Shown in pieces: positions 13,822 through 25,586 of a stretch of DNA of 64,000 nucleotides (the stretch's first letter is position 1; each line of letters begins with the position of its first letter). A program made the position numbers and the translations under genes. A model generated the notes under the pieces. It was not told where the DNA came from, did not search any database, and saw only the letters and a list, made by a program, of their open reading frames with translations. The DNA is taken from the NCBI RefSeq assembly GCF_000002425.4, contig NC_037254.1, positions 20,003,418 to 20,067,417 on the forward strand, in the 5' to 3' direction. The stretch comes from Physcomitrium patens (taxonomy: Eukaryota; Streptophyta; Bryopsida; Funariales; Funariaceae).

Positions 13822-14614
13822 CCTAAATAAATAAGAATAATTTTCAAGCTGGCCAAAAGATACTCTGATTATCACGTCAAGATGCTGTGTTACCCTGATG
13901 TAATCCTTGAACCACGCTCGGATGGTTGCATCCGAAAAGAAATCATCTTCGGATGTGAGATTCGTTCCCGCATACGTGTTAGCCCACTCGACATACTGAG
14001 GCTTGCCTCCATAATCTGCGTAGTTATTGACTAAGCTGAGAATCAACCAAATGCCATGCTTTTTCGCCTCGGAGATCGCGAAGTCCAATCCCTGTGCAAG
14101 AAACTCGTTATTCTCATCCTCCTCAACTTTGCAATGGAGTCAAAATCCACAATTTTCAAGTTGCGTAGTATACCTGGAAAGTAGACTCGTCGAACATTCC
14201 CGGTGTTTTTTGGAGGGGATGATAGTCGGACCCATCGGCAAAGGCCCAGGTTCGCACAACCGTCACGCCCACCGCTGCTGCTTCAGTGAGCACATCGGTG
14301 ACAACAGACCTGGTGGACTCTTCCGTGCCCATGGACATCAGCCAGTAGATGTTGGCGCCGTTCACGTACAGTGCTTTCCCATTCACGGTGAACTGATGGC
14401 CTCTTGTATTCACGAAATCGGAATCACTACTGACAGCCTTCACATGTCTACGGGCATGTCGTGTGTTATGCACGTGGTGAGTGAAGCTGAATTCATTCTT
14501 TGGACGAAGTGCGCCAACTTTTTTCGGCGGCAAGGGAAGCAACAATGAAACCAACAGTAAAATCGAAACCGAGAAAATTCTTGCAGGGAATCTCCAGCAC
14601 AGAATTTTCATCAT
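12588..14614 (-). CDS. Mannan endo-1,4-beta-mannosidase (GH5), secreted
   Basis: This enzyme hydrolyses internal beta-1,4 mannosyl bonds in cell-wall mannans. Five minus-strand exons (14174-14614, 13894-14091, 13594-13716, 13041-13264, 12588-12945) join in phase to 447 residues, the normal length for plant endo-mannanases. Residues 1-35 hold a hydrophobic signal peptide ([16 protein letters not shown]). The body shows [22 protein letters not shown] and [18 protein letters not shown]. The acid/base glutamate is E241 in WELMNEPRC; the nucleophile is E365 in VLFAEFG. All are hallmarks of GH5 plant mannanases. The intron after exon 3 appears to start with GC rather than GT (exon ends VFQ at 13594); the others are GT-AG. 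Intron 2 carries a CAA microsatellite. The gene looks intact and functional. A large inverted repeat lies about 250-350 bp upstream of the start. Confidence 0.94.
13786..13822. repeat. CAA/TTG trinucleotide repeat in mannanase intron 2
   Basis: About twelve tandem CAA units lie wholly inside the intron between the second and third mannanase exons. The apparent Asn- or Leu-rich reading frames across it are artefacts. Confidence 0.9.
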
Positions 14615-14859
14615 GAACTCATCAATTCTTAATCTATCGCTTCTCAGTGGTCCAACCTCTTCGTTTGCAGTGAAGTCAAGCGTCTAGTCTGAAATTTTGA
14701 CCTCAGGGGAGGAAGAAGAATTAGAGGAGATAGGTAAGTTTTGCAGTGTGTGAAACAATGGTCGCGAGAAGCGCGGGAATTGGGGAGCCGACTGGGAATT
14801 TGAGAGCATGATGGGGGAGTATAACCTGCGGAATGATCGAAGCGCCAAGAGTTACTAAT

Positions 14860-14960
14860 CAGTTGTCATGACGTATATAGCATGACAACTAATCTTCCAC
14901 ACAACTCCCAGTTGTCATGCTCTATACGTCAAAGTGACCACTGGGAGTTGTGTGGAAGAT
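14860..14960. repeat. Nested perfect and near-perfect inverted repeats upstream of mannanase
   Basis: A 21-bp perfect inverted repeat has arms at 14892-14912 and 14940-14960 separated by 27 nt. It overlaps a second inverted repeat whose arms, about 22 nt with one mismatch, are at about 14868-14889 and 14910-14931. A 10-bp palindromic pair (AGTTGTCATG / CATGACAACT) ends the left side. The whole can fold as alternative cruciforms. It lies upstream of the minus-strand mannanase start at 14614. It could be a small foldback element or a regulatory structure. Confidence 0.8.
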
Positions 14961-16783
14961 CATGAACATCACCGGAAACCCCGGATGCCAGGATAAGCAG
15001 CGACGTGATTCGGTGGAATTCATGCATCTCTCGTCGTCGTGGGGATCATAGTGGTGTATCTCACAAGCTGAGTACTAAAAAAGTCACTCTGCCGGAAAAT
15101 ATTCAGAATCTGTAGGCCCGAACCCTTCAATTGAAGCAGAAAATCTGGTTCTCGAATGCATGTAAGACTTGCAGACTGTGCAACGCTTCAGACGGCAAGG
15201 GAAACTGCTGTTCATGATTAAGTGATGAGACGGGATAAATTATCTAGTTGCTAAAGCTCAATGAGAATGATTCCAATTGGAATCATCCCAAGGACGTAGT
15301 TATCAAGACTCGGGGCAAAAGAGATTCAGAAAGTCCACTAGCAGACGCTTCCAGCTTTGACATGTAGGTGGTATGCCTGTATGATTTCCAGGAATGGGTC
15401 ATGCGAAACTTGTGTGCACCTTAGCACCGTCCTAGTCCATGGCAAGCTGTGGAAAAGGCTAGCTTGAAGCAATATCCTACGCACAACTTCACAAGCCGCA
15501 ACTGTACCTACTAGCCACAGTTCTTTTGAGGAACTGGTTCGAAGAGTGACCTTCAGCTTTTCCGTGTTTGTGCTAGACCATTGGAACTATTTCTCAGCCA
15601 GAAACTCACGTTTACTCCACCTCTTCTCCTTAGCGTAGTTCTGAGCAATCTCTCAGTTACAATGGTAGATCACTTATGCAATGTTATATCCCTTTGTTGC
15701 TGAAACGGGATTGTTGTGTCTCAGTGAAGAGACAGTCTGAAGTTGGCTATCATTTCAGGAAAACGACGAGAGACGTCTACCACCTCGCCGCGGAGGGACT
15801 AATCTGGAGGAAGAAGCTGTATCCAGCTAAACAAATTCGAGAAATCCCACCTTGATCTACAAAAGACCTCTCACTGGAAGGGCCAGTGGAAAGGTTATTC
15901 TGATCAGTGTGAAAATACGCAACTGTGTCTTTTCACTCACTCCTTGAAATCTTGGAGAATATTGCGAACATGCAAACGTGAAAGTGAGGATGTTCCTTCT
16001 ATGAAATCGAGACCAACTCTTCAGTTTTTGCATTTCTCTTCCATTGAAATTGTGACTTTCACACAGTTTCTAACCGATTCTGCCTGGAGGGTTTTTTTTG
16101 TCTGCGTAGGCCCATGCATCGTGTCAATCTGCAAATTCAACTGTGCATTATGTTTTCGCGCTTGCGTCAAGTACTTGGATGAATTCGAGTTGCATTGTGG
16201 AATTTTTATTCATGAGAAGAAGATGAGAAATTAATCGTTTTAGAAAGACAACTGGCTTAGACAGATTCTGAATTTTGAAATCCTTGCTTGTGAAGTGAGA
16301 GTGATTTCTCTGCAAACGGTTGCGCTGTTCAAACAGTGGTGAACGGGTGCGTAGCGTTTCTGTTTGTTAGTGTTTGGTGCGAAACTGTGAGGAGGGAGGA
16401 GTTTGTGGGGTGTGAAAAATGGGGAGTTCAAAATTTTAAGGCTCGTGGTTGAGATATGCGACAATATTCAGAGTTGAATTCTTTGGGTTTGGTTTGGGGA
16501 TGTACTTGACTTTTAGTTTCTAAATTGGGTTGCATAGCTAAATCATTGCCAATTATTGCAAAGAAACGGTATTGTTGATGGTGCCATTCATGTGAGTTAT
16601 TATCTGCCTAATCGTGACCTTGGTCGTCCTGATCTTGGTGGTTATAATTCGTACACTAAACATCTCACAGGCCACGGAGAGGCAGCAGTTGCAAACCAAA
16701 TCGACCTCTGAAGAAGTCCCTCTATTTTATGATTGTGGAGGTTTAGTGATCCTAGAGAGAGATTATAATGTTCTTCCACGATA
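14961..16783. other. Intergenic, no gene seen
   Basis: Mixed-composition DNA with only short, unrecognised frames. Around 16590-16640 a plus-strand frame encodes a strongly hydrophobic stretch (LIVTLVVLILVVII), but it is short, lacks a partner exon and is not called as a gene. It may belong to the degraded receptor locus just downstream. Confidence 0.4.
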
Positions 16784-17608
16784 CCTCTGTTGATAGCCAT
16801 CGGAATTGTTTCGTTTCTAGTGGTTCTGTTTCTGTTGCTTCTATCATCAGTACACGCAAATTAGATGTTCCTCTGCCTTTGGTTTTCTGTGTAGATCACA
16901 ATTTAGCCTTACTAGGGTAATGTGGAAGCAAAAATGAAATTACAAATTAATTATCCGCCAGCCGCAGCAAGAAAAGCATAATTGCGCAAGAGGTGAAGTT
17001 GCAGTCATATCAAAAAAATTGGCTCGTTCGACAGCCCTAATCAATGTACACGGAAATCTTGCTGCAGTGAGTGTTATTGTAACTGGCACCTAAGTCCTCA
17101 AGACAATTTTACGACTTCAAACAATTCTGTGAACAATTACCTACTTTCCGATAAGGTTGTTGTGGAGATTACCTCGGTGCCCAACCAACAACACCACGAC
17201 CTCATAGAAGCTTTACACATCTCTTCAGGTACTGAATCTAGCTATAAAAAAATTTAAAAAAAATAAATAAAATAAAAAATTACGAAAGTAGCATCTATCT
17301 TGGATTTAGCAATCGGTCGCAGGTCGTACGTCTGAATCTTATTCAAAAACAAATTCCTTCTCGATCTTGTTCGACGTGGTGCAGTCAAGTCTTTGGACGC
17401 GAGTGGGAACCATTTGCCTGGTGGATTCCAAGTTAACATCACCCGTTTGACTTCCATGAGTGAGCTGGAGTTGAGCAACCTAATCCGGGCGAAGATATTT
17501 TCAGCCGTTGGAAATTACAAGACAGTGGAGATGTTGTGGCTCTCGTGCATGAGACTTGAGGGCACCATCCCTTCCGATCTGTGCAACCACACGAAACTTG
17601 TAGAAATT
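16784..17608 (+). pseudogene. Degraded N-terminus of a leucine-rich-repeat receptor
   Basis: At 16784-16864 a frame encodes a typical signal peptide core (LLIAIGIVSFLVVLFLL, then SSVHA) that ends in a stop. At 17360-17608 a frame of 83 codons shows plant LRR patterning: SLDASGNHLPGGFQVNI, a repeat with AVGNYKTVEMLWLS, and MRLEGTIPSDLCNHTKLVEI. This corresponds to LxxLxLxxNxLxGxIP units of receptor kinases or receptor-like proteins. The order signal peptide then LRRs is correct for such a gene. The intervening sequence has stops in all frames, several LRR leucines and asparagines are lost, and I see no kinase domain downstream. A GTAAGC follows the LRR block and may be a fossil splice donor. 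I read it as a pseudogene fragment; a rapidly evolving partial gene is less likely. Confidence 0.55.
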
Positions 17609-18720
17609 GTAAGCTTTTTTTTTACACCCCATCGCGTTGCCCCTCCGTTCCACCGTCATGAATCAACATTCTGAGTAGTCGGCAAGCATGATCTTTTAAG
17701 CGGAAGGAGATTTGTAATACAAAACATCTCAGATCTCATTAGGCTGGCCTCTGAATCCTCTCAGATCTGGGGTAAATCCATCTGGAATATAGCACCTCAC
17801 AGCATCGACGACGCCTCAACATTAAGAAGGATTGATTTTCCAAGTCGAGATTTGCTTATCAGTGGCCATACTTTTCCTCAGCTACCACCCACTTTACTTA
17901 AGTTCAGTTTTCATTAAAATTCAAAATTAGGAAAAAGAGGATGCCGAACATATTCACAGAAATTTTCGCTCGTGATGGCTACTGTACAAATTGCTAATTT
18001 TGGCAAGGAAATACCTTGATGTAGAGTTGTTGTATTTTACTCCCGATTAGAATCAGGATGCAAATATTACATGTGGAACCCTGTCGCTTCCTGGAAGTTT
18101 ATTGCAGAAACATCGAATATGATCACATCAATCAAGATGACCAAAGTTGATGGAATGCGGCTTGTTGACTTGCTCACATCAGGACAGGTGAGAGACACTG
18201 AGTTGGAGAGGCATACATGAGCAGACTGGACTACTTACGGCGTCTGAGCTTGAGTGAAGGTTTAAGGATCCCTTTTTCACTTTCGAACAATTGCTTTTGT
18301 CAATTACGTGGTGGCTTATCGTGTCAGAATACTATCCAAATGTAACACTCGCATATCGTTCACATGATCCGAATACCCATCATCGTTAATCTCAACTGCA
18401 ATTATACAAAATTCTCGACGTGCGAACTTGATCACTGACAGTTTCCGATGAGTCTTTAGAAGCACTTGGATCGAAGGTTCATCGGGAAATCTAGCTCATC
18501 GAGCCGTGTCAGACGAAACTGCTGCCACAACTTAGGCATGGCCAAGCTGATTCAGTAACTGATCCCATGCAATAGGTTTCCGAGCACTGCGACGTCTGCA
18601 GCATCGGACTCATGGTGCTGGAGCGTTTCACAAGTTGGAAATACCACAGTGAGTAAAACTAGCATTGCTGCTGATCTGTCGGTGGACCGGTTGAGCTCGG
18701 AACAGGAAATGATCCCCAGG
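17609..18720. other. Intergenic, no gene seen
   Basis: No reading frame with recognisable family motifs occurs on either strand. The left part may contain further remains of the LRR receptor, since its composition is similar, but no repeat units can be read. Confidence 0.4.
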
Positions 18721-18795
18721 GCGTTGACCCAGGATATCATAATCAGCGTTGACCTGAGATATCTTGGTCGGCGTTGACCTTGAGTTTGAGAAAAC
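18721..18795. repeat. Three 25-bp units each starting GCGTTGACC
   Basis: GCGTTGACC occurs at 18721, 18746 and 18771, exactly 25 bp apart. The first two units also share a GATATC core. TTGACC matches the W-box core bound by WRKY factors. It could be a decayed minisatellite or a cluster of binding sites. Confidence 0.75.
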
Positions 18796-18901
18796 AACGC
18801 CGACAAGTGGGAGCATGTGTGCACATTCATTCATCCCATGCCCCGTTCGGTAGGTGTGCTTTCCTCGTATCGTGGTAATGGATGCGGGCAATTTTAACGA
18901 T

Positions 18902-18907
18902 TTCTTT

Positions 18908-18939
<32 letters not shown>

Positions 18940-18941
18940 TT
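18902..18941. repeat. CTTT microsatellite
   Basis: About nine tandem TTTC units in intergenic DNA. Confidence 0.9.
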
Positions 18942-18959
18942 CATATTTATCCTTGCCAC

Positions 18960-19090
18960 CTGCACACACTTTGTAAGATTTGTAATATATGGCTCAAGTC
19001 CAAGGGGAGTAGAGACCTTGCCCAGCTGCACACACTTTGTTATATTTGTAATATATGGCTCAAAGCCAAAGAGAGTAGAAGCCTTGCGAC
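18960..19090. repeat. 66-bp tandem duplication
   Basis: Two adjacent copies, 18960-19025 and 19026-19090, both begin CTGCACACACTTTGT and share the segment TTTGTAATATATGGCTCAA. They differ at about nine positions. Confidence 0.85.
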
Positions 19091-19143
19091 TAAGGAAAAT
19101 GCTAAGGCAAAGTGGGAATAGCTTAGGAGAAGGATTCAGATGA

Positions 19144-19144
<1 letters not shown>

Positions 19145-19190
<46 letters not shown>
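19145..19190. repeat. TA then GA microsatellite
   Basis: A run of TA units passes directly into a run of GA units. It abuts the left arm of the inverted-repeat element that follows. Confidence 0.9.
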
Positions 19191-20890
19191 AATGTTAAAT
19201 TGATTCAAGTTTTTGTCAAATTAATCCACATGTCTAAACTAGTATTCCACCCGCTCTGACTCCATCTTCATTCCTTGTGTTCTCCACATTCTCAAACTAT
19301 GTCCCGACCACTTCCTTGTTCTCAGTCCTCCGTAGTGAGCAATTATTGTTATCTCTCTAACTCCCAATTTTAATATTTGATTCAAATCTAGCTGAATAAA
19401 GAACAAATTATATGTTACCACACTTGGCATTCCAATAAAATTATTCAATCCAATCTACAATCCATGTTGGAGGAGAGTGGTCTTTTTACATAGCTTCATA
19501 TACAAAAGCCAGCTCTTAGACATGCTAATTAAGACTATTTGAAGAACAAGGGACCTATATTAGTATGGATTCAACAACACTATCCTATACATAAAAGAGG
19601 AAGAGTGAAAAAAAGCATCACATATTGATTGGCATATCATATAATTCCCTAGACTCCAATCAAATTAATTATAGAATTTACACAAGAATATTATATCCTT
19701 CATGCAATTTTAGGCCCTGAAAAAGAGAGAGCAAGAGACCGTGAGGCTTACAAACTATTCAACTTCTCAAAAATTCTTGCACTTGTATGTCAACTTAGAT
19801 AGTAATTAATTAGGGTATGCATTGGGCCAATGTAACTGTGCTTGAAACTTGAGGTCATGAGTCACTAAGTTTCTGTGAAGGATTTGGTGCTCTAATCTGA
19901 TCTTGAGGAAAGCATTTCCAAGTCGCCAATAGTGCATGATGGAGCCCACATGGTGCAATTTTCTTTTCTGTGATTTCATATAAGCATTTTTTTGGAACTA
20001 GAGGCTCTCCTTCTCTTCCTTGTCTTTTGTTCTCTCTCTCTCTCTCTCTTGTTCATCAAGTTCTATCATTCAATTATTCTTGATGATAATTGCATCCAAT
20101 GAATTGTGTTCATCCTTGTGATCTTGGCCTCACCCCCCCCCCTCCTTCTCTTTCACTAATGGTAGCTAACAATTGATTTCATTATATAAGATAAGAGATA
20201 TATTTATACAAATATTCTTTGTCATGTAGGATTGGATTTGAGTACAAGTGTCATGACATTCAACAGAGAGCATTTGGAATATTTTTCAAGTAGTTAAGCA
20301 CTTCTAGAAATAATAAGGACGTATAAGAAATATTTCTTGGATTGTTGAACTATTGTAATAATGTAAACTTGGGTGTCAAGCAAATGCATAAAATATGTTG
20401 TGAACCTTGAAGAATTTAATTTCGTAGCAACAAATTTATAATAAATCTTATGAAGTGCAAGAACCAAGTTGCTCATCACTACTCAATATTTCTTGCAATT
20501 AAAGCATTGTAGGAATCTTATGTAACGGACAATATAGCAATAGCACTCAAATTTTGCTGAGGGCTTTATTCAGTTGAAATGCTTTCAATGCATGGTCTTT
20601 GCTTTTAATAATCCACTACCATTGAGCTTTCATTTCTTTATAGGATCAAGCCATAGCACAGAGCAATTTTGGTGAGATGCAAAGTATGAAAACATTCACA
20701 GCTAGATTTGAATAAAATATCAAAATTGGGAGCTAGAAAGACAACAACAATTACTCACTATACTGGACTAAAAATAGGTAGGAAAATCAGGATATGATTG
20801 GAGAATGTAAGAAACAAAGATGGAGGACAGAGGAGATACAATGATGGTTTAGACATGTGGATCAAATTTAACAAAAAAATTAATCATTTT
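19189..20890. mobile_element. Element with long terminal inverted repeats (about 190-200 bp)
   Basis: The segment 19189-19394 recurs in inverted orientation at about 20703-20890. Shared blocks include ATCCACATGTCTAAAC near the outer ends and CTCCCAATTTT plus ATTCAAATCTAGCTG near the inner ends, with many substitutions between them. The roughly 1.3 kb between the arms holds no recognisable transposase or other protein. Long degenerate terminal inverted repeats around non-coding filler resemble a non-autonomous Mutator-like or foldback element. Two independent copies of a shorter repeat inserted in opposite directions is the alternative. No clear target duplication is visible. Confidence 0.6.
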
Positions 20891-21543
20891 AATATTTCTA
20901 TATATAATTATATAATTATTAAATTTATCTAAGCATTTACTAAATTTATCCACCTATCTTAACTATTATCAAAACATTCCCCACAGCCAGATTTACATTG
21001 ATTGAAAATCAATATAAAATAAAATAAAATAAAATAAAAATGTTAGATCTTCAAACCAATGATGATAGAGAGGTGGATTTTGTAAATGTCTTGATTAATT
21101 TAACAATTCTTTACATATACATATATATATATATATATATAACAAAAAATTTACAAAGCATGAATTGATGTCTATTGAAGTGGTTAAAATTGAACTTAAG
21201 ACAAACCTAATATAATCAAAAATCCCAACCATTTAATCATTATCTCCATACATTGTGTATATCAATATGTGTTTTGTCTTACATATTGGCCATAGATAGT
21301 AGGTTGGACAAAACACAGATTAGTACCATAATTGGATGAATTTATGCAAGGATGGAATAATGTACCAACTAAGAATTTATTCCTTCAAAATTATTTTATT
21401 TGTATGAGGGTTTTTGTGCATTTCTTATATTTAGTTTTGGTGATTGTAAAATGCCAACTCAATACCTTCCAAAAGTAAGAAAATTATTTGTTTAGTTACT
21501 TGTTTATTTGAATTTATATCTATATATTTCTATAATATATGTG

Positions 21544-21579
<36 letters not shown>

Positions 21580-23682
21580 GATGATGATGTGTTTGATTGT
21601 AACTATTTATGTGTTTCTATAAAAAATAAATAAAAACTTATCTAAATTTGCAAATCTGTCTACACTCTTTCATAAAAGAATATCTTCTATTTCTTATAGG
21701 GATTTTGTAGTGTTGCTATTTTGAACTTTTATATCAATTGATGGACAAAGTTGTAATATTTAAAAGAGATTTATACTTAAAGTAAACTTAATTGATCAAA
21801 ATTTAGATGTTGTTGTATTAATTTAACAATGAGAGAGAAATATGTCAATATTTTTATTGTAGTTAAAAAAACATTAATAATTTTCTCAAAAAATTCTTTT
21901 AATAATATAATAATATTGAATTGAGATTTTACTTATTATATATACTTATTTTTATTTTTTTAAATAAAAAAATCTAATTTTGACTTATAAAATTGTAAAA
22001 TAAGATATGTTTGAACTTATATTTAAATGTGTTTAATTGATTGAGCTTCTATCTTTATTTTATGATACCATAATATTATTTTTAATATTAAAATATAGAC
22101 AATAAAAAAATAAAATATTACTTAAAATAAAATTGAAAAAATTAAATAAGGAACATGTTTTTTTTCCATTTAAAAGTAAAAATATAGCAATACTAGAAGA
22201 ATGACTACAATAATTTTTTGATTTTTAAATTAATTGAAATACATATATTATGTTAATGTTCTCATGCTGACATTTTATATTTTATTTTTATAAATAAATG
22301 TTTAAATTTTTTTTATGAAGAAAAAATATTAATAAAAAATATAATTTGGATTATTATAAAAAATTAAAAAATTAATTGTATTTTATTTAGGTTCTTCAAT
22401 GTGCAATATTTTATAACTTTTAGCATATACATCACACTTAATTTTAAAGACCACTACAGCATTATGTAACATATTTTTTATTAATTATATTTCATATTCA
22501 ATTAAATAGCATTAAAACCAAAAACAAAAAAACAAAAAGAAATTGGTATTATAGTCGAAATGAATCAATAAAAATAATATTACATTTACATATCATGTTT
22601 TTTTAATAATTTTTGTAATAAATCAAAATCTTATAATATTGATCTTAAATAGATGTAAAATAATTTTATGTTTATTTATATAAAAAATCATTGATTAGCT
22701 TACTATGGATTTTTCTTCTAATCTTTACAAATTCTAATATAAATATTCATATCAATGTAAATTTGAAGGGCAAAATTGGCATTGGAGATGCTATCTACAT
22801 GTCTATGAATTCAATATCTGCTCATTTGCCATGTCAACTTTGATCCTAAAAACTATTCGTATTTCTTTCAATATACAACTGTTGCTAATTGCAAATTTAA
22901 TTTATTTGCCAAAATAGATCTTTGTGGTGGAAAATAAATGATTTTTATTTAGCTCATTTACATTAACAAATTTGTATACTAACTTCATCTTAACATGCAT
23001 TTTGATAGGTTGACTTATGTTTTTTATATACTATACAACCATTGCTATATTCTCTTTTCATTGCAATTGATTGATTAAATTTACTTTGAGAAAGAATATC
23101 TTGAAAGATTGCAAAATTTGTCTATCTTTTTGCTTTTAATATTAAGATAATCATGTAACAAAACATGCACTTGTAAGACAACATTAGAATAAATTTATTG
23201 CAAAAGCAATTCAAAAAGAGATTTTCCAAATAATGTATGAAGCGCTTGGGCAATTAGAATTTAACAAATAGATTTAACAGTGTTAGTTAATTTTTTCGCT
23301 GTATCAAACAAACAAAAAAATTACTTATATATATTAAAAAATTAAACTAACTGTAATGATAAATTTCAAAAGCACTCGCTGTTTAATTAAATATTGACAA
23401 GACAACATTTATATTTCAATTTTTTTGAATATTGAAATTAATACTAATATTATGAAGTATCCTATAATAAAAATCATTAAAATGATTGAACCTTTCAAAT
23501 TCATAACTATTACATATGTAGAAAGAATAAGATGTTTTTTTCTTTTTTTCTTTTTTTATTCTAATATATATAAGTTTAAAACTGTATGCCAAAGAAATTC
23601 AATTTTATGCAATGATCATCTCTTTATGTTTTGTAAAAATAATAATTTTTTTCAATAATGATACAACATGAATTGATTTTTC

Positions 23683-23720
<38 letters not shown>

Positions 23721-23949
23721 ACTTATTTTTTATGTTTTATTAACATTTAATACAATAATCAGTAAATTTTACATGAAAATTTTACTGCAAAAAAGATGTA
23801 TAATGCAAAGAATTGGCGTACAAATACCCCACCATATTTCTATCTCTAATCTCCCTTAATTCATTAAAAGCAATCTAAACAAACTAAACATCAAAAAATG
23901 AATTCTCATGCAATATCCCTCACATATACTTCACAATTTGTGTGCCGTT
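20891..23949. other. Very AT-rich block, no gene seen
   Basis: About 3 kb of extremely AT-rich DNA with several TA microsatellites (about 21120-21140, 21550-21575, 23690-23716). No coding frame of substance and no recognisable transposon domain is present. It probably consists of old, heavily mutated repeat DNA. Composition changes abruptly near 23950. Confidence 0.6.
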
Positions 23950-24840
23950 TTCAATATTCAAAATTACTAATTTCGTTGATGAAATTTCATAAAACGCAAC
24001 AAGGAGAGTGTGTCGGTGACCATCAACCGAATCACCGAACAATTCGGAAGCGCGGCCATGAGTGACATGGGAACCGATGCCCGCGAGAAGGGACATCCCC
24101 TTCGAATGGGAGCGAGAAGTGAGCCATGGTCGGCGAGATCATGCGGAGCTGCAGCGGAAAATCCCAAAATCCTCATGAGCTTCAGATTGACAGGCTTGTG
24201 ATTCTGCGCGAATTGGGTGGTCGCTTCGGGTAAGAAATTTGTATACCACTCAAGGCTCACGTCATCAGATTCTTGCGCTTTTCTTCCCTGACTAGCAAGA
24301 GTTTGAAATTGGGCCTGGTGAGCTCTCGAGGGTGGGATTCTCTCAGGGCAGAAGCTGCGTTCTCACGAGTTTCGGCTGACTCTCTCGTGCCTCTCTGCGG
24401 CAATCCATTGTTGCAGACCCAGCCTACGAGACCCATTTTCAGAGATCGTATTTTACTTGCGAACGAACCCACGAGTTGAGAAAGATGGCGAACGTTGCAA
24501 GCAAGGAACTGCCCTCGCGCAGTCTCTCTTTTCTGCAAGCCACAGAGGGCAGGAAAAGAGACGCCCGTGCATTGATTCCTCTGGAATTGACGGCTTCACT
24601 CTTGCTCGGATTTCTGTCTTCACACGCCTCTGGTACGCTTCATCCATCCATGGCTCCTCCACCATTGGTTTCCAAGCCCTGCGCCGGAAATTGTCCACAG
24701 CTTTATATGCTTTTCGATTCCAATTTCTTACGTTTTCGATCCAGTGGTCAATCTCAAACTTCACAGACAAAGATATCCTCCGGATGACATGCGCATCGCT
24801 CAAATTCCTTCAGTAACAGTTTTCGTGTGCTGCAGGTTAT
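23950..24840. other. GC island with overlapping open frames, coding status unclear
   Basis: Composition jumps to gene-like GC. Both strands carry frames of 70-119 codons. The most protein-like is on the minus strand, ending at 24453 and opening after a stop near 24820. It contains IDHWIENVRNWNRKAYKAVD, then PWMDEAYQRRVKTEIRARV and KPSIPEESMHGRLFSCPLW. I do not recognise the family. The frame lacks an ATG at its left end, so it would be an internal or terminal exon, or a gene remnant. Two further minus frames continue toward 23967 in other phases. Plus-strand frames over the same bases are probably shadows, although one (24010-24201) also looks plausible. Confidence 0.35.
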
Positions 24841-25586
24841 GAATGAAACCCAGAAGCGATGTTACGGAGAACCTGACAACTATGATTCAGGTTCACGTTG
24901 AATAAATGGTGCACGCGTTTTAGTAATTGAGGTTAATTTGATTAATCTTTCACTTGTTTTTGATGAAACTGTACCCGTTCCGATCACCCAGACCGAGATT
25001 AACGTGAACCTGATCTTCATACTCGGAAGCTCTCTCACAGACGAGAGGTTCTAAGATCCAATTGGTCCCAATCTTGCAGCTGGGCGGGCTTCAGATGTTT
25101 GTGCAAATATCCGATGAAACCTTACATCTCTGATAATCTTGCGACATCGATGTTTGTGCTTGAGACCGAGAGGCAGATCGACTTTCTGAGAAGAACCTGG
25201 ATACAGAGGGGGTGAATGTCACCTTCAAGTTTTAGTGTGCCGCTGATGATGGTCGCACAAATTTCAAGCTCTGAGTAGCTTGCAGGAGAAACATTGCAAT
25301 TTTACGTTCATTTAGCTTCGTCGGTTACAAGCTCTTCACTTCAAGGGATGGAATAGTTTCAGGATAAACCTGTTCAAAGAGTGATAAACCTCTATACTAC
25401 TTTCTCCGTCATAAAGTTGCAGGGCGTATATTAAGAGATTCAGATTGACTACTACTTGACTTGTTAAATTTGGTTACTTTTTCCCATCTCATTCAGGGTT
25501 TGCAAGTTGTCAACAATCTGCATGCGCATGGACATGTCATATTACTAGAATAAAAAAGGCGTTCAGTAGTACTCTGTTTTTTGACA

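Noticed and set aside
13640-14088. Asn- or Leu-homopolymer frames on both strands
   Set aside because: They arise from the CAA microsatellite inside a mannanase intron.
18721-18795. CRISPR-like regular spacing of short repeats
   Set aside because: Three 9-bp cores at 25-bp period in a plant genome; repeats are too short and no array structure exists. The same applies to the 10-bp units in the gypsy LTR.
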